DNA from: JADMJV01 sp964649085
Lineage (GTDB): Bacteria; Vulcanimicrobiota; Xenobia; Xenobiales; JADMJV01
NCBI GenBank assembly: GCA_964649085.1
Contig: CAZYPN010000028.1
Location: forward strand, 1 to 64,000
DNA length: 64,000 nucleotides
Direction of reading: 5' to 3'
Each line of letters begins with the position of its first letter. The first letter of the stretch is position 1. The position numbers and the translations under genes were made by a program. The notes below the pieces were generated by a model. That model did no database searches, was not told where the DNA came from, and saw nothing but the letters and a program-made list of their open reading frames with translations. Shown here in pieces: positions 52,124 to 60,713 of this stretch.

Positions 52124-52719
52124 TCCAGGTCAAAGTCTGCGGCCTTACCCGAGCCCAGGATGTTGCCAATTGCCTGGAGCTCGGCGTCGATCGACTGGGT
52201 TTTGTGCTGGCCCCCTCTCCCCGACAGGTGGGCCTTAGCCAGCTTGACGAGCTGCTCGGGCTGCTGCCCCCCGGCACCCACTGGAGCGCTGTGCTGGTAA
52301 ACGCCGACGAACATTTGCTCCAGGCGGTGCTGGAACGAGGCTGCAGCTCGCTGCAATTCCACGGCGACGAAAGCGCCGAGTGGTGCCGCCGCTGGAGCAC
52401 CCAGGTGCGGGTCGTAAAGGCCTTCTCCATCGGCAGCGCCGACGATCTGGCTCGGGTTGAGTCGTGGCCGGCTCAGGAGGTGTTGCTCGACGGCCCCCGG
52501 CCGGGCAGCGGACAGCCGTTCTCATGGCAATGGCTGCAGCCGCCTCCCCAACGGCCCTTCTGGCTGGCCGGGGGGCTCAACCCCGAGAATGTAGAAGCAG
52601 CCCTGCAAGTGGTTCGACCCCTGGGGGTGGACGTCAGCTCGGGTGTCGAAAGTGCCCCGGGTTGCAAGTGCCGGGATCGGCTGCAACGATTTGTAGAGAG
52701 AGTCCGAGCTCAGCCATAA
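52120..52719 (+). CDS. trpF: Phosphoribosylanthranilate isomerase
   Basis: 199 residues, a (beta/alpha)8 barrel. General base Cys7 in VKVCGLTR, general acid Asp124 in VLLDGPRPGSG, phosphate-binding FWLAGGLNPENV and VDVSSGVESAPG. Converts N-(5-phosphoribosyl)anthranilate to CdRP in tryptophan synthesis. TTG start overlaps the upstream stop (TTGA) and TAATG overlap with trpB. trpE, trpG, trpD and trpC are not in the window. Confidence 0.95.
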   Translation: MIQVKVCGLTRAQDVANCLELGVDRLGFVLAPSPRQVGLSQLDELLGLLPPGTHWSAVLVNADEHLLQAVLERGCSSLQFHGDESAEWCRRWSTQVRVVKAFSIGSADDLARVESWPAQEVLLDGPRPGSGQPFSWQWLQPPPQRPFWLAGGLNPENVEAALQVVRPLGVDVSSGVESAPGCKCRDRLQRFVERVRAQP

Positions 52720-53921
52720 TGCCTGTTCCAGCCCACCCTGCACCGCTTGAAGAACCCGACCTGCGGGGGCGATTCGGCGAATTCGGCGGTCGCTTCGTGC
52801 CCGAAACGCTGGTCGCCGCTCTCCAGGAACTCACCCGCCAGTACACCGCCGTGCGCCAGGACCCGAGTTTCTGGAACGAACTGGCCCACCTCATGGAACA
52901 CTACTCCGGTCGTCCCACTCCGATGTATCGGGCCCATCGCCTGCAAGAGTTTGCCCAGGGCCCCGAGATCTGGCTCAAACGCGAAGATCTGAACCACACC
53001 GGCAGCCACAAGATCAACAACTGCCTGGGTCAGGCCCTGCTGGCCAGGCGCCTGGGGAAAACCTCCATCCTGGCCGAAACCGGAGCCGGCCAGCACGGCG
53101 TGGCCACTGCTACGGTGTGCGCCCTGTTGGGTCTGCGCTGCCAGATCTACATGGGTGCGGAAGACGTCCGTCGCCAGGCCCTCAACGTGCAGCGCATGAA
53201 ACTGCTGGGCGCAGAGGTCGTGGCCGTCGAGTCGGGCACTCGCACTCTGAAAGACGCCACCAACGAGGCCATGCGGGCCTGGGTCAGCCAGGTCGATAGC
53301 GCCCACTATATCTTGGGCTCGGTGGTGGGACCCCATCCTTTTCCCTGGATGGTGCGGGACTTCCAATCCGTCATCGGTCACGAAATCCTCCAGCAAATGC
53401 CTGAATTGCCCGAACTGGTGGTGGCATGTGTGGGAGGGGGCTCGAACGCGGCCGGAGCTTTCGCATCCTTTGTTCCCCACGCCCAGGTTCGGCTGGTAGC
53501 CGTGGAGGCCGGCGGACGCAGCAGCGAAGCCGGAGGCCATTGCCGATCGCTGGGCCAGGGTCGACCCGGCGTGCTGCACGGAGCCTATACCTACCTGCTG
53601 CAAGACTCGGAAGGCCAGGTGATCGATACGCACTCCATCTCGGCCGGACTCGACTACCCCGGGGTGGGGCCCGAACACAGCCACTGGAAGGCCAGTGGCA
53701 GGGTGGAAGTGGCCTCGGTCAGCGATAGTGAAGCTCTGGAAGCCTTTGAAGTGCTGGCCAAACAGGAAGGCATCTTGCCCGCTTTGGAAAGCGCCCACGC
53801 CGTGGCCTGGTATCTCAAACAGAGCGGTGTGAGCGCCCGTGGGCCCTGGGTGCTGTGCCTTTCGGGCCGGGGCGACAAGGACGTTCAGGAAGTGCTGCGC
53901 TTGAAAGGAGTGCAGCTATGA
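52719..53921 (+). CDS. trpB: Tryptophan synthase beta subunit
   Basis: 400 residues, TrpB1 type. PLP-binding Lys98 in NHTGSHKINNCLGQALLA, catalytic Glu120 in AETGAGQHGVATATVCA, and phosphate loop CVGGGSNAAG (about 238). Condenses indole, received through the tunnel from TrpA, with serine. ATG at 52719 (TAATG overlap). ATGA overlap with trpA. Confidence 0.97.
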   Translation: MPVPAHPAPLEEPDLRGRFGEFGGRFVPETLVAALQELTRQYTAVRQDPSFWNELAHLMEHYSGRPTPMYRAHRLQEFAQGPEIWLKREDLNHTGSHKINNCLGQALLARRLGKTSILAETGAGQHGVATATVCALLGLRCQIYMGAEDVRRQALNVQRMKLLGAEVVAVESGTRTLKDATNEAMRAWVSQVDSAHYILGSVVGPHPFPWMVRDFQSVIGHEILQQMPELPELVVACVGGGSNAAGAFASFVPHAQVRLVAVEAGGRSSEAGGHCRSLGQGRPGVLHGAYTYLLQDSEGQVIDTHSISAGLDYPGVGPEHSHWKASGRVEVASVSDSEALEAFEVLAKQEGILPALESAHAVAWYLKQSGVSARGPWVLCLSGRGDKDVQEVLRLKGVQL

Positions 53922-54688
53922 AACTGCCACGTCCCGTTCTTTTGCCCTATTTCACGGCCGGTTGGCCCACCCCCGAGGCCTTTTTAGAGGCCGTTTGCGG
54001 CGCTGCCGAAGCCGGCTGTCCGGCCTTTGAGGTGGGCATCCCCTTTTCCGATCCCGTGGCCGACGGCCCCATCATCCAACAAACTTCCAAGCAGGCCCTC
54101 GACCAGGGCATTTCCTGGGGTCGGGCCCTGGAACTGACTGCCCGGGCCACCCGCGCCGCAGGCATCCCGGCCATCGCCATGACCTATTGCAACCCTGTGG
54201 TGACCCGAGGCCTTTCGCAGGCCATGGGCGAACTGGCCTCGGCCGGTGTCGAGGGTCTGATCATCCCTGACCTCACCCTGGAAGAGGGCGAGCCTTTTGA
54301 GCAGGCCGCCGAGCTGGCCGGCCTGAAGCTGATCTACCTGGTGGCCCCGACCACGCCCGACGATCGCATCCAGGAACTGGCCCGACGAACGCGCGGCTTT
54401 TTGTATCTGGTGGCGGTCCGCGGGGTAACCGGGGCCCGGGCTGAGCTGCCCGAGGATTTGCATAGCCTGATCGAGCGGGCGGTGGCACGCAGCCCCGTGC
54501 CTGTACTGGTCGGATTTGGCATTTCCCGGCCCGAACAGGCCGCCCGTGTATGCGCCTCGGCCCATGGCATTATTGTAGGCAGCGCTCTGCTGCAGCAACT
54601 GCAGGGCAGCACGGCTGAGGACGCTCGCGAACGCAGCCGTCGCTACCTGTCCTCGCTGAGCGAAGCCATGCGACCCACCCGCTGCTAG
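53918..54688 (+). CDS. trpA: Tryptophan synthase alpha subunit
   Basis: 256 residues. Catalytic Glu38 (FEVGIPFSDP) and Asp49 (VADGP), the TIM-barrel loop GLIIPDLTLEEGEPF, and the phosphate-binding VLVGFGISRPEQA and GIIVGSAL. Cleaves indole-3-glycerol phosphate. AAAGGAG upstream. Its end overlaps the convergent gspC gene by 4 nt. Confidence 0.97.
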   Translation: MKLPRPVLLPYFTAGWPTPEAFLEAVCGAAEAGCPAFEVGIPFSDPVADGPIIQQTSKQALDQGISWGRALELTARATRAAGIPAIAMTYCNPVVTRGLSQAMGELASAGVEGLIIPDLTLEEGEPFEQAAELAGLKLIYLVAPTTPDDRIQELARRTRGFLYLVAVRGVTGARAELPEDLHSLIERAVARSPVPVLVGFGISRPEQAARVCASAHGIIVGSALLQQLQGSTAEDARERSRRYLSSLSEAMRPTRC

Positions 54689-55584
54689 GGCTGCAGTTCG
54701 ACCGTGTGGCTCAAGGTCTGGCCTCCGCGCTCGATCTGAAAACTGAGGCTGGTGGCATTGCGCAGCTCCATCAAACCTTCGCTGAGGCTTTCAACCCCCC
54801 TCAAGGGCTTGTTGTTCAACGACTTGATGATGTCCCCATTGAGAATCCCCAGGCGCGGGAAAGGGGTATTGGCATTCAAATAGTTGATCTGGATGCCCAC
54901 ACTCTCGCCGCCTCGAATCACAGGCTGCACCAGCACGTTGCGCACCCAACCCGTATCATCCATCAAAGCACGCAGCTCGCGACTGGTCATCACCGGGCTG
55001 GTATTGTTGCCCGCCGTGGGTGCCGATACGTTGAAAGGATTCTGAGCTCCGGGGAAGGCCGGCCCTGGCGGCACATCGTTGGGCTGAGCGATTTTCATGG
55101 TCAGCACGTGTTCGGTGCCACGGGCATCGGCCAGGCGCGCCTGAAAGCTGGTGACCTCCAGCACTCGAAACCCCAGCCATTCCTCACCGACGGCGACCAC
55201 CTGAGTTTCGTTGCCCATCTGGAGCACGGCCAGAGACTGGCCCTGGCCTTCCAGAGTTCCGCTCAAGGTGGGCAGTCCGGTGGCATTGCCAGCACTGACG
55301 GAGGTTGGCCCCATGCCGCCGGGCTGACCGGGCGGCATCCCCGACGGATCGGCCAGGGTTTCGTTAACGCCCGCCTCGATCGAACGATTGGTTAGCAAAA
55401 AGGTCAAGTCACCCGGAACCTTGATGCCGTTCAACGGGGCGGGGCGGTTCTGACTGGCCGCTGAGGGACGCTTCACAGGAACGGTAAAGTGTCTTTCCAA
55501 CAGGGCTGCTCCCAGGTCTCCCGCAAGATACCCCAGCAGCACCACGCTGGCCCAACCCAGGGCCGGGCTCTGGGGAAGCTTCAC
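54685..55584 (-). CDS. gspC: Type II secretion GspC-like inner-membrane protein with PDZ domain
   Basis: 299 residues. N-terminal TM at about 8-28, a Pro-rich periplasmic linker, a homology-region-like beta domain (about 110-165: GTLEGQGQSLAVLQMGNETQVVAVGEEWLGFRVLEV) and a C-terminal PDZ domain (about 200-299) with NTPFPRLGILNGDIIKSLNNKPLRGVESLSEGL. This is the GspC layout, which links the inner-membrane platform to GspD. ATG at 55584, ATGA overlap with the upstream exported gene. Unusually, it is not first in the gsp operon but on the other strand. Confidence 0.8.
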   Translation of the reverse strand: MKLPQSPALGWASVVLLGYLAGDLGAALLERHFTVPVKRPSAASQNRPAPLNGIKVPGDLTFLLTNRSIEAGVNETLADPSGMPPGQPGGMGPTSVSAGNATGLPTLSGTLEGQGQSLAVLQMGNETQVVAVGEEWLGFRVLEVTSFQARLADARGTEHVLTMKIAQPNDVPPGPAFPGAQNPFNVSAPTAGNNTSPVMTSRELRALMDDTGWVRNVLVQPVIRGGESVGIQINYLNANTPFPRLGILNGDIIKSLNNKPLRGVESLSEGLMELRNATSLSFQIERGGQTLSHTVELQP

Positions 55585-56732
55585 GGCGAAAAGTGCTCCA
55601 TCGCCGCTACCAGCGCGTCTTCACCGGTAAGGTCCAGCTGCAACTTGGCGGGAATCTGCTGCCAACTCAGCCCCGAGCTGCGGTACTGTAGAATTTGGCC
55701 CAGATCGAGCTGGCTCATGCGGCTCAACTGAAGAGCAATGGCCTGTTCCGCGGTGGTGTAGGCGGTTTGTTTGAGCTGCTGATCTTCCGAAGGCGTGGCC
55801 TGATAGGCTCGCAGCATCAGAGGACGCAAGGCCATTTTCTCATCCACGGTCAGGCGCTCCAGTTCGTAGCGCAGGGCCATCTCTTCGGGAAAGTTCTTGC
55901 GCTTGCGAGCGCACAAAATGGTGCCTTTGCGCGCGCCGTTGATCACCGGATATACGCCCGTAAGGGGGCCCCGCGTCAGCACGTCGGGCCGAAAACCAAA
56001 AGCCATGCAGATCTCTGACCAGCTCAGCTGCTGACCACCCCGGGCACTCAGCACGTGCTCCATGGAAAGGGGCTTGTGATGGGCCAGCACCCCGGCCACC
56101 ACCCAGTCGCCCACGATTAGAGCGCCTTTTCCCCCGGTTTCCAGCAATAACGATTCGGGCACTCCAAAGGGGTCGTCAAGCGCCTTGCGGATATTTCGCA
56201 CTTCGTCGTCGTCGAGTCGAAACCGCTCGATCATCGTCTGGGTGGGCACCGTGGGGGGAAAGGCGTTGATGGTCAGGTCGCGGCGGAGACCCGAGTAGAC
56301 ATCGGGCAGGAAGTGCAGCAGCTTGGGGCGGTAGGGCGTGACGCCCAGGGGCAGCAGTCCTCGAACCACGGCGGGCAGGGTGTTGGCGTCGATCTCGACG
56401 CGTTGGGCCACCTCTTCCCAGCGCATCTGGCGGCGCAGTTCCAACAACTCGTTCAGACTGGCCCCCTTGTGCATCAGGGCCAGCGCAATCATAGCGTCGG
56501 AGTAGCTATAGCCAGCCAGCAACATTTCCTGGGGCACACGAGCCGGTACTTCGTAGCTCTCGGCCAACCATTCGCAGGCAAAGCGCATCTCTACGGCTGC
56601 TCGATGGGAAGGAACCCCGGGCAAAGGGGCCAGCACTTCCAAAGCCGTTTCATCGGGGGAGGCCTGAGCCCCCACCGGCGGAGTCAGGCACAATACCCCT
56701 GCCAGCAACAAAGAAAAGACGGGCAGTTTCAT
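55581..56732 (-). CDS. Exported protein with three internal repeats, coupled to gspC
   Basis: 383 residues with a signal peptide (MKLPVFSLLLAGVLCLTPPVGA). Three copies of a roughly 30-residue helical unit can be aligned: SLNELLELRRQMRWEEV near 105, SMEHVLSARGGQQLSWSEI near 230, and DLGQILQYRSSGLSWQQI near 345, sharing L..h[L]..R....h.W..h. I know no family. ATGA overlap with gspC means it is translated with it, so it may be a periplasmic T2SS partner. Confidence 0.55.
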   Translation of the reverse strand: MKLPVFSLLLAGVLCLTPPVGAQASPDETALEVLAPLPGVPSHRAAVEMRFACEWLAESYEVPARVPQEMLLAGYSYSDAMIALALMHKGASLNELLELRRQMRWEEVAQRVEIDANTLPAVVRGLLPLGVTPYRPKLLHFLPDVYSGLRRDLTINAFPPTVPTQTMIERFRLDDDEVRNIRKALDDPFGVPESLLLETGGKGALIVGDWVVAGVLAHHKPLSMEHVLSARGGQQLSWSEICMAFGFRPDVLTRGPLTGVYPVINGARKGTILCARKRKNFPEEMALRYELERLTVDEKMALRPLMLRAYQATPSEDQQLKQTAYTTAEQAIALQLSRMSQLDLGQILQYRSSGLSWQQIPAKLQLDLTGEDALVAAMEHFSP

Positions 56733-56859
56733 AGGGGGACGTTAGGCTTTCCTTCACAATCTACCTGCGTTGTCAAGTGAAGGTTTTTCCGGCCAGCGCA
56801 GACTGAAAAATCTTCCCAAATTGGGGGGGAAGCATGGGGTGTGGGGAACATGCATCAGC

Positions 56860-57327
56860 ATGCGTTCCTTGCTGCGTCAACGGCCCGCTGGCTTTACCCT
56901 GACCGAAGTGCTCATCGGTCTGGGGCTGGCCGCATTGGTGCTGGGCATTGTGCTGCAAAGCACCAGCCGCGACGTGCTGAGTGTGACCCAGTGTGGCCCT
57001 CGCTATCAGGCCTTGCTGCGAGCCTCGCAGGTGCTGGAATACCGTATGGAAGAGGACCGACAGGGTGAGGACGATCGGGGCAGTGTGGGTGAGAAGTTTC
57101 CCTACGACCTGAGCACCAAGCCCGTGGTGACCGACCCCAGGGTCGAGCAGGTGGAAGTGGCCGTTGCCTATGGCCATCGGCGCCAGACGGTATCTGCCTA
57201 TCGGCTGAGAATCCGCCGCCAGGAGCAGGCGCCCAAGGCCAACCCCACGCTGCCCGAAACGCCTCCGGCGCAGACCCAGCCACCGGCCCTGCCCCCAGAC
57301 AGCGGCGCCTTTCCCACCGGACCATGA
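56860..57327 (+). CDS. gspI: Type II secretion minor pseudopilin GspI-like
   Basis: 155 residues from ATG 56860. Prepilin signal RPAG-FTLTEVLIGLGLAALVLGIVL, with cleavage after Gly and the conserved Glu5 of the mature protein. The soluble part is short, and a Pro-rich tail (NPTLPETPPAQTQPPALPPD) ends it, unusual for a pseudopilin. Position before gspJ and gspK points to GspI; ATGA overlap with gspJ. Confidence 0.75.
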   Translation: MRSLLRQRPAGFTLTEVLIGLGLAALVLGIVLQSTSRDVLSVTQCGPRYQALLRASQVLEYRMEEDRQGEDDRGSVGEKFPYDLSTKPVVTDPRVEQVEVAVAYGHRRQTVSAYRLRIRRQEQAPKANPTLPETPPAQTQPPALPPDSGAFPTGP

Positions 57328-57965
57328 GGCGCGCCTTTACGCTGGTAGAAATTCTGATCGTCATGGGACTGGTAGCGATTCTCATGACCATCATGCTGAT
57401 CACCGTGACGCGTGTGGCTCGAATTACCCGTCAAACCACCCAGTCGGCCCTGCGTCGTAAGCACTGGCTTCAGGTCGCCGAACAACTTCGCTGGCAACTG
57501 CGCAACCTGCACGTACCCGTGAAACTCGACCCTCCCAAGGCTGGCCTTAAAGCCGGACTGGTCGGCAGCCACGAAACCCCTCTCTGGGGAGAGCCGGGCA
57601 ATGAAGAAGGAAGGGACACGCTGAACTTTCTCACTTCCTGGGTTTCACGCAAAAGCGGCGTTTGCGAAGTGGGCTACCGATTGCAGCCCCGAAACTCGGG
57701 CTCGGGACTGGACCTGGGCTATCGCGAGTTTCCCCTGCGCGACCGTTCCGGACTGCACATCAGCCAGGCGGCCGAAGCCCCCTGGCGCGTGCTGCTCGAC
57801 GACGTCACCCAGTTTTCGCTGGACTACTCCGACGACGGCTGGCTGTGGCGCCGCGACTGGTCGGAAACCAAAGCACCTCGGCGGATTCGCGTGCACCTGG
57901 AGGCCGAGCGTTTGCCGGTGCTCGACTTTCAAGTAACCCCTGGAATGGGAGGTGGCCGATGGTAA
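57324..57965 (+). CDS. gspJ: Type II secretion minor pseudopilin GspJ
   Basis: 213 residues. Prepilin motif MRRA-FTLVEILIVMGLVAILMTIML, with Ala rather than Gly at -1 and Glu5 kept. The soluble domain, with LLDDVTQFSLDYSDDGWLWRRDW, matches GspJ (LL..V..F...Y...). ATGA overlap with gspI, 7-nt overlap with gspK. Forms the pseudopilus tip with GspI and GspK. Confidence 0.82.
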   Translation: MRRAFTLVEILIVMGLVAILMTIMLITVTRVARITRQTTQSALRRKHWLQVAEQLRWQLRNLHVPVKLDPPKAGLKAGLVGSHETPLWGEPGNEEGRDTLNFLTSWVSRKSGVCEVGYRLQPRNSGSGLDLGYREFPLRDRSGLHISQAAEAPWRVLLDDVTQFSLDYSDDGWLWRRDWSETKAPRRIRVHLEAERLPVLDFQVTPGMGGGRW

Positions 57966-58936
57966 TTTTGATGGTGCTGGCCACCTTACTCCTGCTGGTC
58001 GTCTTTACCACCCAACTCGGCGACGCCAGTCTGGCCCTGCAGCGCGTCGAAGAAGTAGCGCGTATCAAGGAAATCAACTATCACGTGGCGCGTTCGGCAG
58101 TGGAACTCTCCATGGATCTTTTGCGCGTCGACGAGATCGACGTCGATTCGGCCCAGGACGTTTGGGCCCTGGGCAATCAGCGCCTCAACTGGGAAGGGCG
58201 CGATCTGTTTCTGGAAATCCGCGATGAAGACAGCCGATTTCCTCTGGCCATGCTGCCTTATCTGGAGACGGCCGACCCCGATAGGGCCCTGTTCACCCAG
58301 GCTCTCGAGCGCTTTCTGAACCGACAGGGCCTGGCCGGACCCCAGGCCGTCGGGGCTCTGCTCGACTGGATGGACCTCGATGAAGAAGTACGCAGCTTCG
58401 GTGCCGAGCAGGGCAACTATCCCCAGGTGCTGGTGAAGAACGGGCTGCCCGACGACCTGGAAGAACTCAACCATTTGCTGGGATGGGGCCCGCCCCAACT
58501 GCCTCCGCCGGCTCCCCTGGCCCCGATGAGCGAACAACTCGGCGAATTCCAGGCCATGTTGGGAAAGGGGAGCAATACCTCGGGGGTTAGCAGCTGGAGC
58601 GACTGGCTGTCCTGCTATAGCCGCGGAAAGATCAACGTCAACACCGCCCCCCTGGAGGTTTTGGCGAGCCTGGATCCGGCCATGAGCGAAGGAACCGCTG
58701 GAGAAATCCTGGCTTATCGCTCGACAAAAGTTATCAAGAACCAGGAGGACTTGAAGAAAATTCCCGGCATAGACCCAGATCTGGCCTTTCGCCTCAACAA
58801 GCTGGTGGGATATACCAGCTCGGTTTTTCGTGTGCGAGTCACCGTGAAGAGCGAAAACGTATCCCTCGAGCTGGAGGCCATGCTGGAGCGAAAGAGTCAA
58901 AAGGAAATCGTGGTGTCCTACTGGAGGGCGCGCTGA
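57959..58936 (+). CDS. gspK: Type II secretion minor pseudopilin GspK
   Basis: 325 residues. Very hydrophobic N-terminus (MVILMVLATLLLLVVFTTQ), no obvious prepilin cleavage site. The GspK signature follows: DEDSRFPLAMLP, LLDWMDLDEEVRSFGAEQGNY and the SAM-like KINVNTAPLEVLASLDPAMSEGTAGEIL. Tip-capping subunit. GGGAGG upstream of ATG 57959. Confidence 0.85.
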   Translation: MVILMVLATLLLLVVFTTQLGDASLALQRVEEVARIKEINYHVARSAVELSMDLLRVDEIDVDSAQDVWALGNQRLNWEGRDLFLEIRDEDSRFPLAMLPYLETADPDRALFTQALERFLNRQGLAGPQAVGALLDWMDLDEEVRSFGAEQGNYPQVLVKNGLPDDLEELNHLLGWGPPQLPPPAPLAPMSEQLGEFQAMLGKGSNTSGVSSWSDWLSCYSRGKINVNTAPLEVLASLDPAMSEGTAGEILAYRSTKVIKNQEDLKKIPGIDPDLAFRLNKLVGYTSSVFRVRVTVKSENVSLELEAMLERKSQKEIVVSYWRAR

Positions 58937-60267
58937 GTCTGTACAGCGTTGGCAGAGACTTTGGCACCACCGCCACCCGGGCGGTGTCGCTACTGCCTTG
59001 GTCAAAAGGCTCTCCCACCCCGCTGGATAAAGGCGGCAAGGGCATTGCTGTGGCCCCCAGCCACTGCTTTACCTACCGCAAAATCCGCCTGCCAGCCGCC
59101 AGTTCAAAGATTCACCACCGCATTGTCCAGGAAGAATTGACCTTCGGATTGCCTTTTCCGCTCCACCAGTGCAGCTGGGATTACTACAAACAAAGCGGAC
59201 CCGAAGCCTTCGCCGTGGTGGCTCAGCTCTCGCGCTGGCAGGGCCTTCGTGCTCGCTGGGGCGTGGTGGCCGGGGTAGACCCTGAGCCCCTGTGTTACCT
59301 GCGGGTTGCCCTGAAAATGGGCATTCCCGACGCCCTGATCGTCGACTTTGGAGCCAGCCACACCACCTGGGTCAGCTTGATTGGAGGCCGCATCGAGTGG
59401 GTGCGCACGATGATGCGCGGCGGCCAGGCCATGTCCCAGGCCCTGGCCGATGACTCGCGCATTCCGCTGGCCGAAGCCGAGGAGCTCAAACGGCGACGCG
59501 GCACCGAGCTGCCTCAAGTCCAGTCGTTTCTCAGCGAATTGCTGGAGGAAGCTCTGATTGCCAAACCGCTGGCTCAACGGCGAGTTTTGCTCTGTGGCGG
59601 CGGCTCCAGTCTACCCGGCTTGCGGGCTTTCTTGCATACTCAACTGGGCGTCGAACCCGAGCCTTTCCCCCTGCCACCGCTGCTCAGCCCCCACGAACAC
59701 GTATCTGCCTACGGGGCCGCACTGGCTGGCGTGCTGGGCCAGCAGCGGCTGCAGTTCCAATCGGGTAAAGCTCCGGTGCGCGAGGGCACGCCCAACCAGT
59801 GGCTGGCCATGGGTGCAACCGCTGCCGCGCTGTGGCTGGCCTCTACCGAACTGCGCTATCAGGGCGTCGTTCAGCAGCAACGCGACCTGCGGACGCAATT
59901 TCGCAAAGCCGCTGCCGACATGGGAGTTACTCTGCCACCCGGCCTCAAAACGTCGCTGGAGGCCCAGAAGTGGCTGGATGAACAGACCCGCTTCCGCGAA
60001 AGCGTGCGCCGCAGATCGGTGGGCTTTGTGGCCGACTCTCTGGGGCGTGCCGCCCAAGGACTGCGCGAGGTGGGCGACTGTCAGCTCTACAGCCTGACCT
60101 TTGACGACGGCAAAGTCGGCCTGGAAGGCGAGGCCTCGAGTCAACTCAAGGTGCAACAGCTGCGCCAAAAGTGGCAGCAGGTCTTCAGTGATTTCAAGCA
60201 GATCAAAGTCCAGAAAACCGCGGGCACGAGCTTTCGCTTCGAATTTGAAGGAGGCTTGCCCAAGTGA
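58933..60267 (+). CDS. gspL: Type II secretion GspL-like / PilM-fold protein, probably CTG start
   Basis: About 444 residues. The actin-like ATPase fold begins with SVGRDFGTTATRAV (phosphate 1), then LIVDFGASHTTWVSLIGG (phosphate 2) and LLCGGGSSLPGLRAFL (adenosine). A TM segment lies at about 285-305 and a periplasmic ferredoxin-like part follows. The first usual start codon is GTG 58984, which would cut off the phosphate 1 motif; no ATG, GTG or TTG lies upstream in frame. CTG 58933 (CTGA overlap with the gspK stop) or CTG 58939, after GGAGGG at 58923-58928, are the candidates. Confidence 0.75.
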   Translation: MSLYSVGRDFGTTATRAVSLLPWSKGSPTPLDKGGKGIAVAPSHCFTYRKIRLPAASSKIHHRIVQEELTFGLPFPLHQCSWDYYKQSGPEAFAVVAQLSRWQGLRARWGVVAGVDPEPLCYLRVALKMGIPDALIVDFGASHTTWVSLIGGRIEWVRTMMRGGQAMSQALADDSRIPLAEAEELKRRRGTELPQVQSFLSELLEEALIAKPLAQRRVLLCGGGSSLPGLRAFLHTQLGVEPEPFPLPPLLSPHEHVSAYGAALAGVLGQQRLQFQSGKAPVREGTPNQWLAMGATAAALWLASTELRYQGVVQQQRDLRTQFRKAAADMGVTLPPGLKTSLEAQKWLDEQTRFRESVRRRSVGFVADSLGRAAQGLREVGDCQLYSLTFDDGKVGLEGEASSQLKVQQLRQKWQQVFSDFKQIKVQKTAGTSFRFEFEGGLPK

Positions 60268-60713
60268 CGCTCTTTCAGCGCATCCTTTTGGGTTGTGTCA
60301 TCGGCACTCTGCTGGTGGGCTTCCTGCGTGCCCGTAGCCTGTCCCAACTCGAGCAACAGGTCAAGGCCGAGCAGGCGGCACAGCGCCAGTTCCTGGCCAG
60401 TCTGAACCTGGCCGCTCAGGACAATCAGCCGCTTCCCCCCAATCCCAAACCCGACACGGCCGGCTGGCTGGCCGCCCATGCGTTGGCCGGCTTGGACCGC
60501 CGACTGATCAGCAACAGCCCCAGCTCCGGCGGAGCGGGCGCAGAGATCAAGCTGAAGAATCTCAAGCCCCAGGAAGTCGTCCAGTTGCTCACCAAGCTCA
60601 CCCAGGTCAACCTGGTCATTCGTCGACTGGTGATGGCCGATCTGGGCAGCCGTTCCCTGTGGGAAGTTCAGTTGCTGATCGAGGTTCCCCGCCCGGAGGC
60701 TGAGAAACCTTGA
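60264..60713 (+). CDS. gspM: Type II secretion GspM-like protein
   Basis: 149 residues. N-terminal TM (about 5-20), a coiled-coil LEQQVKAEQAAQRQFLASL, and a C-terminal domain KLKNLKPQEVVQLLTKLTQVNLVIRRLVM resembling the GspM/PilO ferredoxin-like fold. GTG start (GTGA overlap) between gspL and gspN. Partner of GspL. Confidence 0.7.
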   Translation: MTLFQRILLGCVIGTLLVGFLRARSLSQLEQQVKAEQAAQRQFLASLNLAAQDNQPLPPNPKPDTAGWLAAHALAGLDRRLISNSPSSGGAGAEIKLKNLKPQEVVQLLTKLTQVNLVIRRLVMADLGSRSLWEVQLLIEVPRPEAEKP

